This document shows, in pieces, positions 1 through 9,163 of a stretch of 64,000 nt of DNA. Where the stretch lies: contig NZ_JAAUVN010000001.1 in assembly GCF_012030425.1 (NCBI RefSeq), forward strand, positions 1,612,001 through 1,676,000, given 5' to 3'. Under the pieces are notes generated by a model. The model was not told where the DNA came from and made no database searches. It worked only from the letters and a program-made list of their open reading frames with translations. A program made the translations under genes and the position numbers. Source of the stretch: Sphingobacterium sp. B16(2022). Lineage in GTDB: Bacteria > Bacteroidota > Bacteroidia > Sphingobacteriales > Sphingobacteriaceae. Every line of letters starts with the position of its first letter. Position 1 is the stretch's first letter.

Positions 1-32
1 GATTATAAAATAAAGAACTACCTAACAACATG

Positions 33-1139
33 TTATTTAATTGACTTCTGATCTTTTTTCTCTAACAATGCGATATACTTAGCATAACCTTTCGTAGCCA
101 TTTCATCTTTAGGAATAAATTTGATAGATGCACTATTGATACAATATCTTAAACCTCCTTTATCTGCTGGACCATCATTAAAAATATGTCCTAAATGTGC
201 ATCGCCTGTCTTACTGCGCACCTCAGTACGTTCCATTCCGTATGAATTATCCGATAGTTCCTTCACTATTTTCTCACTAATCGGTTTTGAAAAACTTGGC
301 CATCCACAATCCGACTCAAACTTATCTGAAGATATAAACAATGGTTCGCCTGTAGTCACATCAACATAGATCCCTTCTCTAAATTCATTCCAGTACTCAT
401 TATCAAAAGCTCTTTCGGTAGCGTTTTTTTGCGTTACATTGTACTGGATATCCGTAAGTTCTTTTTTTAAGGTTTCTTTATCCTTTTTTTTATATTCCCC
501 CACTTTGACAGGGTTTGCCTTCTTTGCTAATTCAAATAAATCTGCCCCTATATGACAATAGCCTCCAGGATTCTTGTCCAAATAATCTTGATGATATGTT
601 TCTGCATCATAAAAACTCTTTACAGGTCCAAATTCTACCACTATTTTCTTTTGCGGATAAGCCCTTCCTAATTCCTCAATTTTTTGATGTACTAAACTTT
701 CATCTTCTTTATTGGAGAAAAAAATACCTGTCCGGTATTGGGTTCCTATATCATTCCCTTGTTGATTTAAAAGTGTTGGATCGATCGTTTTGAAAAACAA
801 GTCAATTAACAGTTCTAAATCAATTTCTTCGGGGTCATAGACAACTTTAACGGTTTCTGCAGCTCCTGTTACACCTTTAGAAACTGCCTCATAAGTTGGT
901 TTTACAACTGTTCCATTCGCATATCCTACTTCTGTAGCAGTAACACCTCTTACTTGTTTAAAAAAATGCTCTGTACCCCAAAAGCATCCTCCTGCAAAAT
1001 AAATTTCTTTTGTTTTACGATTCATGTCGGTTGGTATTTTATTTAGTGGCTCTATTGTCTTTTTCTTTAAAGCAAAACCCATTGCCATCAATGTGACAAC
1101 TCCAATAGAACATATCAATATTATTAATGTATTTTTCAT
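33..1139 (-). CDS. msrAB: Bifunctional peptide methionine sulfoxide reductase MsrA/MsrB
   Basis: This enzyme repairs oxidised methionine in proteins, reducing both sulfoxide epimers. Residues about 45-200 are an MsrA domain with the catalytic GCFWG motif (Cys52). Residues about 230-355 are an MsrB domain with the GWPSF block and the catalytic RYCINSASI segment (Cys333). The two CxxC pairs of zinc-type MsrB proteins are not seen. Residues 4-24 are hydrophobic and followed by lysines, with no lipobox, so a membrane-anchored periplasmic enzyme is likely. It is the last gene of a minus-strand operon with a DoxX/RclC-like protein (11 nt upstream) and a sigma/anti-sigma pair, which suggests induction by oxidants. 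The 368-residue length is normal for the fused form. Confidence 0.96.
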   Translation of the reverse strand: MKNTLIILICSIGVVTLMAMGFALKKKTIEPLNKIPTDMNRKTKEIYFAGGCFWGTEHFFKQVRGVTATEVGYANGTVVKPTYEAVSKGVTGAAETVKVVYDPEEIDLELLIDLFFKTIDPTLLNQQGNDIGTQYRTGIFFSNKEDESLVHQKIEELGRAYPQKKIVVEFGPVKSFYDAETYHQDYLDKNPGGYCHIGADLFELAKKANPVKVGEYKKKDKETLKKELTDIQYNVTQKNATERAFDNEYWNEFREGIYVDVTTGEPLFISSDKFESDCGWPSFSKPISEKIVKELSDNSYGMERTEVRSKTGDAHLGHIFNDGPADKGGLRYCINSASIKFIPKDEMATKGYAKYIALLEKKDQKSIK

Positions 1140-1150
1140 TGTTTTATGTT

Positions 1151-1600
1151 TTAAACTGTCTTATAACTTACCAAATGCATACCAAATCCTAGATACATCA
1201 GATCTTTAAGTATAAAAAAATCTGTATAGGGTACGCCATCTATAATCTTCCACATATTTGGTGTGGTGAATAAGTAACTCAATGTCATCAGGAATATGAC
1301 GCACATTGCAAATCCTGCATATTTTTTCAGTTCGTCAAATTTTAATGTCAGAATCAGTAAAATTGCTACCAAAATTTCCACTACACCAACTATATTCGAT
1401 ACGGTTTGCACACTCAATATGGTATACATCCAAGCCGATAGTGGATGATTTTCTATCAGTGGTTTAATCGCATTTGCCTCCGTAGGTGTAAACTTAAATA
1501 TTCCTATCCAAAGTAAAATAAGAACTGCTCCTCCAAACGAAATATAGTAACCTAACGAAGACCCTATATTTGGATCATTATTTTTGTTTTTTGCATGCAT
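1151..1600 (-). CDS. DoxX-like/YkgB (DUF417) membrane protein, RclC-like
   Basis: A 149-residue inner-membrane protein with about four hydrophobic segments (near residues 17-37, 62-82, 90-111 and 125-145). The motif [19 protein letters not shown] is characteristic of the DUF417/YkgB family, whose Escherichia coli member RclC belongs to a reactive-chlorine resistance operon. The biochemical activity of this family is not settled. Here it lies 11 nt upstream of msrAB and downstream of a sigma/anti-sigma pair, so a role in oxidant or hypohalous-acid defence is a reasonable inference. Family membership is fairly certain from the sequence; the function is not. Confidence 0.85.
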   Translation of the reverse strand: MHAKNKNNDPNIGSSLGYYISFGGAVLILLWIGIFKFTPTEANAIKPLIENHPLSAWMYTILSVQTVSNIVGVVEILVAILLILTLKFDELKKYAGFAMCVIFLMTLSYLFTTPNMWKIIDGVPYTDFFILKDLMYLGFGMHLVSYKTV

Positions 1601-1676
1601 TTTGATTGATTTTAAAGTTCAGTGATGTTTCTTTACATCAATAGTCGCTGATACTTTCAAATCCTGACAAAAAAGA

Positions 1677-1949
1677 TTAAGTTTTAATTTTACTTTTTAT
1701 TTTACTTTTAAACTCCTGTATATCATTTTCATGAATAACCTGATTATGCCCTTTATTCAGATTGTTGCGCAAAAGTGTATCCATAAAAATAAACTTTCTC
1801 TCATAAGCGCGGCACCATTTACAAATAGAAAGATGTCCCTTTAATCTTAGTCTTTGAATTAATGATAATTCGTCAGCATTTTGCAGTTCAATTAACAAAG
1901 TCGTCTCAGAACAAGAGAGCAGTAAAAAGTGTATGGTTCTTTTTAACAT
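1677..1949 (-). CDS. Small cytoplasmic zinc-finger anti-sigma factor (putative)
   Basis: A 90-residue protein with an HxxxCxxC motif (His39, Cys43, Cys46), the core of the zinc-binding anti-sigma (ZAS) fold. It has no membrane segment, so it would act in the cytoplasm. It starts 9 nt after the sigma gene, the usual arrangement for a sigma factor and its inhibitor. In known ZAS proteins the metal-bound cysteines sense oxidants and release the sigma factor. The downstream msrAB and RclC-like genes fit that model, but redox sensing here is inferred. The family call rests on the short motif and position. Confidence 0.7.
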   Translation of the reverse strand: MLKRTIHFLLLSCSETTLLIELQNADELSLIQRLRLKGHLSICKWCRAYERKFIFMDTLLRNNLNKGHNQVIHENDIQEFKSKIKSKIKT

Positions 1950-1958
1950 AGTAATGTT

Positions 1959-2510
1959 TTAATTTTGAGTATTAAACCAATTATTTTCCAAACAGGCCCG
2001 TAATTGTAAACGACTTCTCTGAAGTATTTTCCAAAGGTTAGTCGTTGTAATTCCGGTTTCCTGACAAACTATAGCTGCCTTTTTTTCTTCGAGATAATAA
2101 AGCTTTACAGGGATTTTCCACTTTAAAGGAAGACCTTCTAAACACTCCTCCAAAGCAATATGGAACTCTTTGTCATCCAGCAGATTTTGTTCTTCGTTCC
2201 ACTCATATAGTATATCATCACTTTTCCATGATCCTGATTCATCAAAAAAATAATCCAAACTGATCTGATCGTTATGACGGTACTTTTTACGATAGAAATC
2301 AGCAACTTTATTCTTTAAGATACGCATGAGCCAAGTTAAGGGACTACTATTACCCTTGAAGTTAGTATATGACTCAAAGGCATTTATAAAAACATCTTGT
2401 ACCAAATCCTCGGCATCTTCTTTATCAGACACTAAATACATTGCTCTTTTTAATAAGGGCAGACTGTATTGGTCAATCCACCTATTAATTGTCTCTATCT
2501 TTTCATTCAT
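1959..2510 (-). CDS. ECF-type RNA polymerase sigma factor
   Basis: A 183-residue sigma factor that would direct RNA polymerase to a small regulon. Region 2 is visible as EDAEDLVQDVFINAF followed by LTWLMRILKNKVADFYRKK, and a region 4 helix-turn-helix lies near the C-terminus (ITTTNLWKILQRSRLQLRA). I start it at the ATG whose first base is 2510. The longer frame to 2522 would need a TTG lying inside a perfect -7 promoter element (2520-2527), so it is rejected. It is the first gene of the anti-sigma, RclC-like, msrAB operon and probably controls it. Confidence 0.93.
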   Translation of the reverse strand: MNEKIETINRWIDQYSLPLLKRAMYLVSDKEDAEDLVQDVFINAFESYTNFKGNSSPLTWLMRILKNKVADFYRKKYRHNDQISLDYFFDESGSWKSDDILYEWNEEQNLLDDKEFHIALEECLEGLPLKWKIPVKLYYLEEKKAAIVCQETGITTTNLWKILQRSRLQLRACLENNWFNTQN

Positions 2511-2519
2511 GCTGCAATT

Positions 2520-2527
2520 CAAATATA
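2520..2527 (-). promoter_or_regulatory. -7 element (TATATTTG) of the sigma/msrAB operon
   Basis: On the minus strand the octamer TATATTTG matches the Bacteroidota -7 consensus TAnnTTTG exactly. It ends 9 nt before the sigma ATG, so transcription would begin within a few bases of the start codon and give a nearly leaderless mRNA. No TTG is found at the right spacing for a -33 element, so an alternative sigma factor, possibly the product itself, may be needed. Confidence 0.4.
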
Positions 2528-2688
2528 CTGGTTTATAAAGTTAAAGAATAAACTTCTGACTTCTATCAACATTAACCGGACGATGTAAGCAGATTGGGTA
2601 GGTTAATGCTAGATAAAAGGATGTTTAAATATACTTTTCATTTTAGTTCAGACAATTTATCTTGTTAGAAAAAAAGATATAGAACGAA

Positions 2689-2719
2689 TTGATTATCAAC
2701 AAATAATATATTATATTTA
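2689..2719 (+). promoter_or_regulatory. Possible promoter of the chitinase cluster
   Basis: A TTG at 2689-2691 is followed after 20 nt by TATATTTA (2712-2719), one mismatch from TAnnTTTG. Transcription would start near 2725, giving a leader of about 45 nt to the ATG at 2770. This is a pattern match only. Confidence 0.35.
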
Positions 2720-2769
2720 CAGATAGGACTAACCTAACATTAAAAAAAAGATCTAATATATTGAAACTT

Positions 2770-3816
2770 ATGCTAATTAAAAAGAATGAGAAATCGTGTA
2801 TAGCGTTTTTTTCCTTTCAGCTTATTATTGTGTTAATACTGCTAATATCTACTGTCTCACCCATTTTTGCGAAAAAGAAACCTAGTAAGGTTATAGTCGC
2901 CTATGTAACTTCCTGGACATCAGATATACCCGATCCAACACAGATTACACATATTAATTACGCATTTGGTCATGTTAATGATGCTTTTAATGGTATTCGT
3001 ATCGATAATGAAACACGGTTACAATCGATTGTCGATCTGAAGAAAAAATATGCTCATCTTAAGGTATTATTATCGATCGGTGGTTGGGGAAGTGGCCGAT
3101 TTAGTGAGATGGCCTCAGATAACACTAAAAGAGAGCAATTTGCCAAAGATTGCGCTCGAGCTGTCAAACAATTTCATTTAGATGGTATTGATATTGACTG
3201 GGAATACCCTACTAGTTCGGCCGCAGGTATATCTTCCCATATTAATGATACCCATAATTTTAGTTTATTGATGAAAGCGATTAGAAAAGCTATTGGCACT
3301 AAAAAATTGCTAACTATGGCTTCTGTGGCAAGTGGTAAATATGTGGCTTTCGATATAGTTGCACCTTATCTAAATTTTGTCAATATCATGACCTACGATT
3401 CCGGTAATCCTCCTTACCACCATGCGAGCCTATACCGATCAGCATTGTCTGGTAATACAACATGTGAAGAAGCAGTAGCAGCACATATTACCGCGGGGAT
3501 GCCTGCTCACAAATTTGTTTTAGGAATACCCTTTTATGGAAGAGGAAATAAGGAAGAAGTTAAAAGTTTTATCGATTACAAAGACTTATTAAAGCTACAA
3601 GGATTGGAAAAAAAATGGGATGATGTTGCAAAAGCGAATTACATGGTCAATCAACAAGGAGAATTTGTTTTGTCCTATGAAAGCCCCGAATCCATCAGGC
3701 TCAAGTGCGATTTTATAAGAGCAAAAGGTTTATTAGGAGCTATGTATTGGGAATATGCTGGTGATACAGAAGATGGAATACTTCGAAGTACAGTTTATTC
3801 AGGAATATTCGAGTAA
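2770..3816 (+). CDS. GH18 family glycoside hydrolase (chitinase-like), exported
   Basis: A 348-residue hydrolase expected to cleave beta-1,4-linked N-acetylglucosamine polymers or glycans. After a signal peptide ending near SPIFA, the protein is one GH18 barrel. It shows the SIGGWG strand motif (about residues 102-107) and the complete catalytic DGIDIDWE motif (138-145), whose last Glu145 is the proton donor. The MYWEYAGD segment near the C-terminus is also typical of the family. No carbohydrate-binding module is attached. The in-frame TTG at 2761 is possible, but the ATG at 2770 is preferred. A membrane acyltransferase and a CBM9-like protein follow on the same strand, suggesting a small amino-sugar or chitin-related unit. 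Confidence 0.92.
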   Translation: MLIKKNEKSCIAFFSFQLIIVLILLISTVSPIFAKKKPSKVIVAYVTSWTSDIPDPTQITHINYAFGHVNDAFNGIRIDNETRLQSIVDLKKKYAHLKVLLSIGGWGSGRFSEMASDNTKREQFAKDCARAVKQFHLDGIDIDWEYPTSSAAGISSHINDTHNFSLLMKAIRKAIGTKKLLTMASVASGKYVAFDIVAPYLNFVNIMTYDSGNPPYHHASLYRSALSGNTTCEEAVAAHITAGMPAHKFVLGIPFYGRGNKEEVKSFIDYKDLLKLQGLEKKWDDVAKANYMVNQQGEFVLSYESPESIRLKCDFIRAKGLLGAMYWEYAGDTEDGILRSTVYSGIFE

Positions 3817-3860
3817 TCAACAATTGAACATAAGTACAGGAATAACCTTATTGTGAAAGA

Positions 3861-5090
3861 ATGGAAAAGCAAAGTTTATTTTATCATAAGCGGAATCCAG
3901 CAATTGATATGATGCGGGCACTGACCATGTTGATTATGATCTTTGTTAATGATTTTTGGAAAATTCATGACGTTCCCCATTATCTTGAGCATGCTGCTTA
4001 TGGAGAAGATTTTATGGGGCTAGCAGATGTTATATTTCCATGCTTTCTTTTCTCTGTCGGTTTATCCATACCTTATGCAATCGAGATACGGTATACTAAA
4101 GGATATGAATCGCTATCGACAATAAAACATATTTTGTCCCGTACATTTGCACTTTTGATTACTGGAGTTTTTATCGGAAATTCCGAAGCCGGGCTAGCGG
4201 CAGACACTCCTTATTCAATCGCTATCTATTGGGTACTAATGATCCTAGCTTTTGTTGCCATCTGGAACGACTATTCAAAGGTTACGAATCATCGAATACA
4301 AGGCCTGATCCCCATCTTCAAAATAATAGGTGTACTCATACTTCTCTATTTAGCAATTAGCTTTAGAGGAGCAAATGGATCTGTATTTTCTTCGAATTGG
4401 GGTATTCTTGGGATGATTGGTTTTTCTTATTTCTTTTGTGCGACTGTTTATTTACTATTTTCTGATCGACAGAAATACCTATTTTACATTGCTGTCATCC
4501 TTATTTTAATCGCAATTCTTAAAACGCCATTAAAAGCAGAGTTTGGTGGAACTTCAATCTTAAATCTACCAAAAGGTAATTTTATTGACGGATTCATTGC
4601 ACTATTTCATATCGGCAATGGCGTATTAACAGCTTTCACCATGGGTGGTGTAATACTCAGTATGTCACTTGCTAAAATGGAAAAATTATCTAAAAGCATG
4701 CAATGGTTCTATATCATTTTATCTGGGTTGATCAGTTTAGCGATGGGATATTTCTGTCATCAATATTGGATTGTAAATAAAATCTCGGCGACATTACCTT
4801 GGTTATTTTATGTCTTATGTATTTCTCTCTTGACATATACTTTAATGGATATCTTAACCTATTATAACTTGACAGGATGGTTTAAATGGATCAAACCAGC
4901 TGGTACAAGTACACTTACTACTTATTGTATACCTTATTTGTATTATGCAGCCTCTAGTTTAACCTTAATTACATTACCCGATCAATTAACCTCTGGGTTG
5001 CCAGGTCTTCTTAATTGCTTTCTTTTTGCTATTTTAGTAATCTGGACAGCTGGCCTTTTTGAAAAAATGAATATAAAACTACGGCTATAA
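3861..5090 (+). CDS. HGSNAT-like membrane acyltransferase (DUF5009/DUF1624 type)
   Basis: A 409-residue protein with about ten hydrophobic helices. The N-terminal block with MMRALTMLIMIFVND and ADVIFPCFLFSVG resembles the catalytic domain of heparan-alpha-glucosaminide N-acetyltransferase (DUF5009/DUF1624). Those proteins move an acetyl group across the membrane onto glucosamine. It begins 44 nt after the chitinase stop and is probably cotranscribed, which supports a substrate of glucosamine type. Family assignment is good; the substrate and the direction of acetyl transfer are inference. Confidence 0.8.
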   Translation: MEKQSLFYHKRNPAIDMMRALTMLIMIFVNDFWKIHDVPHYLEHAAYGEDFMGLADVIFPCFLFSVGLSIPYAIEIRYTKGYESLSTIKHILSRTFALLITGVFIGNSEAGLAADTPYSIAIYWVLMILAFVAIWNDYSKVTNHRIQGLIPIFKIIGVLILLYLAISFRGANGSVFSSNWGILGMIGFSYFFCATVYLLFSDRQKYLFYIAVILILIAILKTPLKAEFGGTSILNLPKGNFIDGFIALFHIGNGVLTAFTMGGVILSMSLAKMEKLSKSMQWFYIILSGLISLAMGYFCHQYWIVNKISATLPWLFYVLCISLLTYTLMDILTYYNLTGWFKWIKPAGTSTLTTYCIPYLYYAASSLTLITLPDQLTSGLPGLLNCFLFAILVIWTAGLFEKMNIKLRL

Positions 5091-5176
5091 AACATAGAAA
5101 ATATGATTATGTTGTGTTCTAAATAAGCTTTGATACCAGCACCATAGCTGACTTAAATATTTACCTTATATCTATA

Positions 5177-5908
5177 ATGAGAAATTCGATTCGAGCTGTA
5201 CTTCTTTTTTTCGCGGTATTTACAACATGTAACTTAACTGCCCAAGTGCATAACAGGTCAAAGTCTTTAACAGTAGTGAGATTGAAAACGGATATAGCTG
5301 ATCCTAAAGATATCCCTCTTTTTTTTAATAAAGCGGCTATTACCTATCAAGCTATTGATCAGGTGAATTGGGCTACATATCCCTATAAACCGCGGGTTAG
5401 TTTTGCTATTGCATATACCGATAAGGCCTTATTAATTCATTACCTAGTGGAGGAGAAACATGTACGGGCTGTTACTAATCATGATAACGGGAAAGTATTT
5501 CAAGATGCATGTGTTGAATTTTTTGTCCAACCTCAGGCCTCTGATTTAACCTATTATAATTTTGAATTCAACTGTATCGGAAAGTTATTATTGCAGGCAG
5601 GTAAGCCTGGAAAACGTGCATTGGCCACAGAACCTATATTAAACAGTATCAAGCGATGGTCATCTTTAGGTAGCGATCCTATCAATATTCAAAATCAAAC
5701 AACCTCTTGGCAACTAGCTGTCATCATACCATTAACTGCTTTCTATTTAAATCCAATGGATTCATTTGCTAATCAAAAGTTTAAAGGGAACTTTTATAAA
5801 TGCGGTGATAAATTGGAACAGCCTCATTATTTATCTTGGTCTCCTATTCATTTACCGCATCCACAGTTTCATGCTATAGATTTTTTTGGAAATATAAACT
5901 TTCAATAA
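5177..5908 (+). CDS. Carbohydrate-binding family 9-like exported protein
   Basis: A 243-residue secreted protein with a signal peptide ending near LTAQ and no lipobox. The rest resembles the CBM9-like/DOMON beta-sandwich often annotated in Bacteroidota as carbohydrate-binding family 9-like. Supporting features are the FQDACVEFFVQP strand, the YYNFEFNCIGK strand, and the late W-x-L-x-x-x-I-P-L pattern. No catalytic residues are recognised. It sits 86 nt after the HGSNAT-like gene and may bind sugars released by the GH18 enzyme. The ligand is unknown. Confidence 0.75.
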   Translation: MRNSIRAVLLFFAVFTTCNLTAQVHNRSKSLTVVRLKTDIADPKDIPLFFNKAAITYQAIDQVNWATYPYKPRVSFAIAYTDKALLIHYLVEEKHVRAVTNHDNGKVFQDACVEFFVQPQASDLTYYNFEFNCIGKLLLQAGKPGKRALATEPILNSIKRWSSLGSDPINIQNQTTSWQLAVIIPLTAFYLNPMDSFANQKFKGNFYKCGDKLEQPHYLSWSPIHLPHPQFHAIDFFGNINFQ

Positions 5909-6040
5909 AGATGAGTTAGATCTTTCGTATTATGTCTCTCATCCTATTTTCTTAGCAAGAACTTTATAAAACCTAATTCTGATGTAGTTTTCAGGTTTAA
6001 GCACTGATATGATCAAATTTTCTTAGCCTGTAATATTTGA

Positions 6041-6406
6041 TTAATTATTTTGCGAATGCAATTTTAATTCTATTTTATTTGTGGTCTTATGAGCTGATTT
6101 CAATAGTATCCATAGACATAATAATCCAATGGAAACGGCTGTTACTAGAAAAAAGAATGAAACGATGGTACTCAGCTTTAGAGGGTTCAAAATATGTAAC
6201 ATCATTAAATTAAAAAAAATAAGCACAAGCATAATGATCTTGCCCAAACGTTCTTGCTTCAGATATTTTATCCGATAACTGACTTTATAACTCGCTATTG
6301 AAGAATGGAGTAATTTATCTGAAAACTCAGAAGAAGGAACATCCATTAATTCTCGGTTGAGCAAGTTAGCTAATGGATCATTTTCTTTTAATATTCTATC
6401 TTTCAT
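6041..6406 (-). CDS. Small two-TM protein cotranscribed with a sigma factor (putative anti-sigma)
   Basis: I do not recognise this 121-residue protein by family. It has a polar N-terminal half of about 55 residues and then two hydrophobic segments (about 56-74 and 80-102). Its start overlaps the end of the sigma gene by 4 nt, so the two are translationally coupled. That coupling, together with a cytoplasmic N-domain tethered to the membrane, suggests it holds the sigma factor at the membrane. No zinc-finger motif is present. The role is inferred from position alone. Confidence 0.6.
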   Translation of the reverse strand: MKDRILKENDPLANLLNRELMDVPSSEFSDKLLHSSIASYKVSYRIKYLKQERLGKIIMLVLIFFNLMMLHILNPLKLSTIVSFFFLVTAVSIGLLCLWILLKSAHKTTNKIELKLHSQNN

Positions 6407-6990
6407 AATATATCCTTTAATTCGTCATTAAGTAAGCCCTTAAGAGCTTTTTCTAACTTTTTTCTTGCACGTAGCAGTTTCATTTTAATTGCTGATTTTC
6501 CAAGGTCAAGTATTTCTGAGATCTCGGAAATACTTTTTTCGCCCAGATAGTGAAGAGTGATTACAATCCTCTCCTCTTCTCCAAGCTGGTTGAGGGCCAA
6601 ATTGATGTACTTCTGTCGATCAGCAACTACTAAATTATTAAATTCTTTTTTTTCATCCGATATATAAGCAGTTGCATCTGAGTTTTCATTAAGCTCCTGT
6701 GTGTCATTACGTTGATTTCTTTTTTTAGTTAATGCAGTGTAATACACAATTTTATAAAGCCATGTTGAAAATTTTGCCGCGTTACGAAAATGTGCTAATC
6801 CACTGAAGGCCTTCATAAAGGCATCCTGCACTACTTCTTCAGCATTTTCACTATTACCACAAATTTTAAGAGCAAGTGTATATGCTAAGTTTCTATACGT
6901 AGCCACAAGATATTCAAACCCTTCTCTTTCACCCTGAATCGCCTTTTGCAAATAATAATCTTCTTTCTTACGGGGTTGTCCAAACAGCAT
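6403..6990 (-). CDS. ECF-type RNA polymerase sigma factor
   Basis: A 195-residue sigma factor. Region 2 appears as AEEVVQDAFMKAFSGLAHF followed by FSTWLYKIVYYTALTKKR. Region 4 appears as LGEEERIVITLHYLGEKSISEIS with a helix-turn-helix that reads into LRARKKLEKAL. It heads a two-gene unit with a small membrane protein and is divergent from a DUF6249 gene. A 9-bp-arm palindrome at 7044-7065 lies in the shared upstream region. The ATG with first base 6990 is the natural start. Confidence 0.95.
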   Translation of the reverse strand: MLFGQPRKKEDYYLQKAIQGEREGFEYLVATYRNLAYTLALKICGNSENAEEVVQDAFMKAFSGLAHFRNAAKFSTWLYKIVYYTALTKKRNQRNDTQELNENSDATAYISDEKKEFNNLVVADRQKYINLALNQLGEEERIVITLHYLGEKSISEISEILDLGKSAIKMKLLRARKKLEKALKGLLNDELKDIL

Positions 6991-7043
6991 ACTTGTGGCT
7001 AGATTAATTTTCTTATACTAATGCTTAGACTCGTTTAAAAAAA

Positions 7044-7065
7044 ATTGGTCACATTGGTGACCAAT
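7044..7065. promoter_or_regulatory. Palindrome ATTGGTCAC-N4-GTGACCAAT in a divergent promoter region
   Basis: Two perfect 9-bp arms (7044-7052 and 7057-7065) are separated by 4 nt. It lies between the sigma start at 6990 and the DUF6249 start at 7114, so one bound dimer could control both directions. The binding protein is unknown. Confidence 0.5.
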
Positions 7066-7113
7066 GATAAAAATTTTCAGTCTCATTAAGAAATAAACAA
7101 TAAATAATTTGAC

Positions 7114-7440
7114 ATGCAAAGCACATCAGCAGCACTATTTATATCTATTTCTCTCGTTGTATTTGGAATCAGTTATTACTATTTCACCACTAGACACAAA
7201 GAGCGAATGGAAATTCTGGAAAGAGGATTGAAACCGGATTACTTCAAAGGTCAATCAGATTTCAGACCACTATTATTAGTAATAGGTATTATCAGTATTG
7301 GAATTTCATTGGGAATTGTTAGTGGCACTATGTTAAGTGTACTATTCCCTCTACAAAAACTGACATTGATGATGACATGTATTTTTCTTGGATTGGGTGT
7401 AGCTCTAATTACCTCTTTCTATTTACTCAAAAAGAAATAA
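7114..7440 (+). CDS. DUF6249-type small membrane protein
   Basis: A 108-residue protein with three hydrophobic segments (about 6-24, 51-71 and 82-103). After the first segment it carries the charged stretch HKERMEILERGL, the hallmark of the DUF6249 family common in Bacteroidota. Function is unknown. It is transcribed away from an ECF sigma factor gene and shares its upstream region, so it may be a target or modulator of that sigma system. The family call rests on the RMEILERG-type motif and the topology. Confidence 0.7.
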   Translation: MQSTSAALFISISLVVFGISYYYFTTRHKERMEILERGLKPDYFKGQSDFRPLLLVIGIISIGISLGIVSGTMLSVLFPLQKLTLMMTCIFLGLGVALITSFYLLKKK

Positions 7441-7502
7441 GCAGAAGGATTAGCACAATTACTCATATCAATCTAATTTAATATTTACCTAAATTTTTTA
7501 AA

Positions 7503-9146
7503 ATGAAACTATCATTTATGGCATTGCTATGCCTTGGATTTTCCATTCTTTCACCTAGCATAAGTATTGCGCAACAAAATGTTATCTTATTTGACTCAAT
7601 CGTCAAAAGTGAGCTTCCTAATAATGCACCTGGCACTGTTATATGCCTCACAAAAGGTAATCAAATTCTTTACAAGAATACATCCGGAAAAGCTAATATA
7701 GAACTGGATATTGACATGGGATTAGACCATGTATTTCGCTTAGGTTCAATTTCCAAACAGTTTACAGCCTGTGCGATCTTAAAGCTTCTAGAACAAGGTA
7801 AATTATCGCTCCAAGATGATATTCGAAAATACATTCCGGAATTTCCGACGAAAAATAAAATAATCTCTATTGAGGCTCTTCTTACGCACACTGCTGGAAT
7901 AAAAAATTATACAGGTCTGAGTAGCTTTACTGAAGAATTAAAAAGGAAAGATTTAACGCCAACAGCACTAATTAATCTTTTTAAGGATGAGCCCCTTGAA
8001 TACGAACCAGGAACCAATTATAAGTATTCTAATTCTGGTTATGTATTATTGGGCAATATCATTGAAAAAATTACGGGTCAATCTTATGCAACATATATTG
8101 AAGAGAATATTTTTAAACCATTAGGAATGGTACACTCTTACTTCGACGATCCTGTTAAAATTATTAAAGGGCGGGTATCTGGCTATTCACAAAGAAATGG
8201 AAGTTATCAAAATACGAATTTCTTAAGCATGACATTGCCGTATGCAGCAGGATCATTAGCTTCCACTCCCAGAGATATACAAATTTGGTATAAAGCGCTG
8301 TCTAATGGCTTACTTCTGAAACCTGAAACGATTAAAAAAGCCTTTACGTCTTTTAAACTAACGAATGGAAGGTTAACTGGATATGGGTACGGTTGGGAAA
8401 TCGGTAATGTACAAGGAACTCTCAGTGTTAAGCATGTGGGAGTAATCAATGGCTTTTATACTTATGTCGCTTATTTACCAGAAGAGCAAATAGCCATATC
8501 TATATTTAGAAATAGTGATAGCCCAGTAGATCTAGATCTACTGGGGTCAAAAATGCTCGCTATAAGTTTAGGAAAACCATATACAGCTCATGAAGTTATT
8601 TTAACAGCTAAGCAATTAGCTACTTATCAAGGAGTTTATAAACTCGATAATGACACAAAATACATTATCCGATTAGAAGATGGTTGTCTGATGTACTATA
8701 CTCTTGGAGGAACAAAAACTCGATTAATTCCAATTGCAAAAGATCAATTTACTTTAGGAAATAGTTTAATCATTTTAGATTTTATTGGAAAAGGACGATC
8801 TAAGGAAGCTAACTTTATAATGAAGAGTACAGGAATATCGGTCAATGGCTATCGGGAAAACAATGAGATAACATTATATAACAGCATTAAACTACCTTTA
8901 AAGTTATTGCAAGAATATGTGGGTAGTTATCAATTTAATCCAGGACCTGTATTTAAAGTAACCCTAGAGCATAATAAACTTTATGGACAGGTTGGTCATG
9001 ATAAAAAAGAACTTGTACCCTTTGCAAAGCATAAATTCTTCGCGCGAGACCTAGATGCTTCCCTTATCTTTCAGATTGATTCCAAAAACAAAATCATTGG
9101 TTTAAACAAAATTCAGAATAGTGAAATGAAAGCACATAAATTGTAG
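7503..9146 (+). CDS. Serine hydrolase, class C beta-lactamase/DD-peptidase fold, exported
   Basis: A 547-residue secreted enzyme of the beta-lactamase (PF00144) superfamily, which includes peptidases and esterases as well as beta-lactamases. A signal peptide ends near SISIAQQ. The three active-site motifs are present: SISK (82-85, nucleophile Ser82, base Lys85), YSN (175-177) and HVG (311-313) in the place of KTG. After about residue 365 come two domain copies of similar plan (starting YQGVYKLDN and YVGSYQFN), resembling the DUF3471-type C-terminal domains common in Bacteroidota serine hydrolases. The substrate cannot be told from sequence. It follows the DUF6249 gene by 62 nt. Confidence 0.92.
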   Translation: MKLSFMALLCLGFSILSPSISIAQQNVILFDSIVKSELPNNAPGTVICLTKGNQILYKNTSGKANIELDIDMGLDHVFRLGSISKQFTACAILKLLEQGKLSLQDDIRKYIPEFPTKNKIISIEALLTHTAGIKNYTGLSSFTEELKRKDLTPTALINLFKDEPLEYEPGTNYKYSNSGYVLLGNIIEKITGQSYATYIEENIFKPLGMVHSYFDDPVKIIKGRVSGYSQRNGSYQNTNFLSMTLPYAAGSLASTPRDIQIWYKALSNGLLLKPETIKKAFTSFKLTNGRLTGYGYGWEIGNVQGTLSVKHVGVINGFYTYVAYLPEEQIAISIFRNSDSPVDLDLLGSKMLAISLGKPYTAHEVILTAKQLATYQGVYKLDNDTKYIIRLEDGCLMYYTLGGTKTRLIPIAKDQFTLGNSLIILDFIGKGRSKEANFIMKSTGISVNGYRENNEITLYNSIKLPLKLLQEYVGSYQFNPGPVFKVTLEHNKLYGQVGHDKKELVPFAKHKFFARDLDASLIFQIDSKNKIIGLNKIQNSEMKAHKL

Positions 9147-9163
9147 CCAAATTAGTGTTAATA

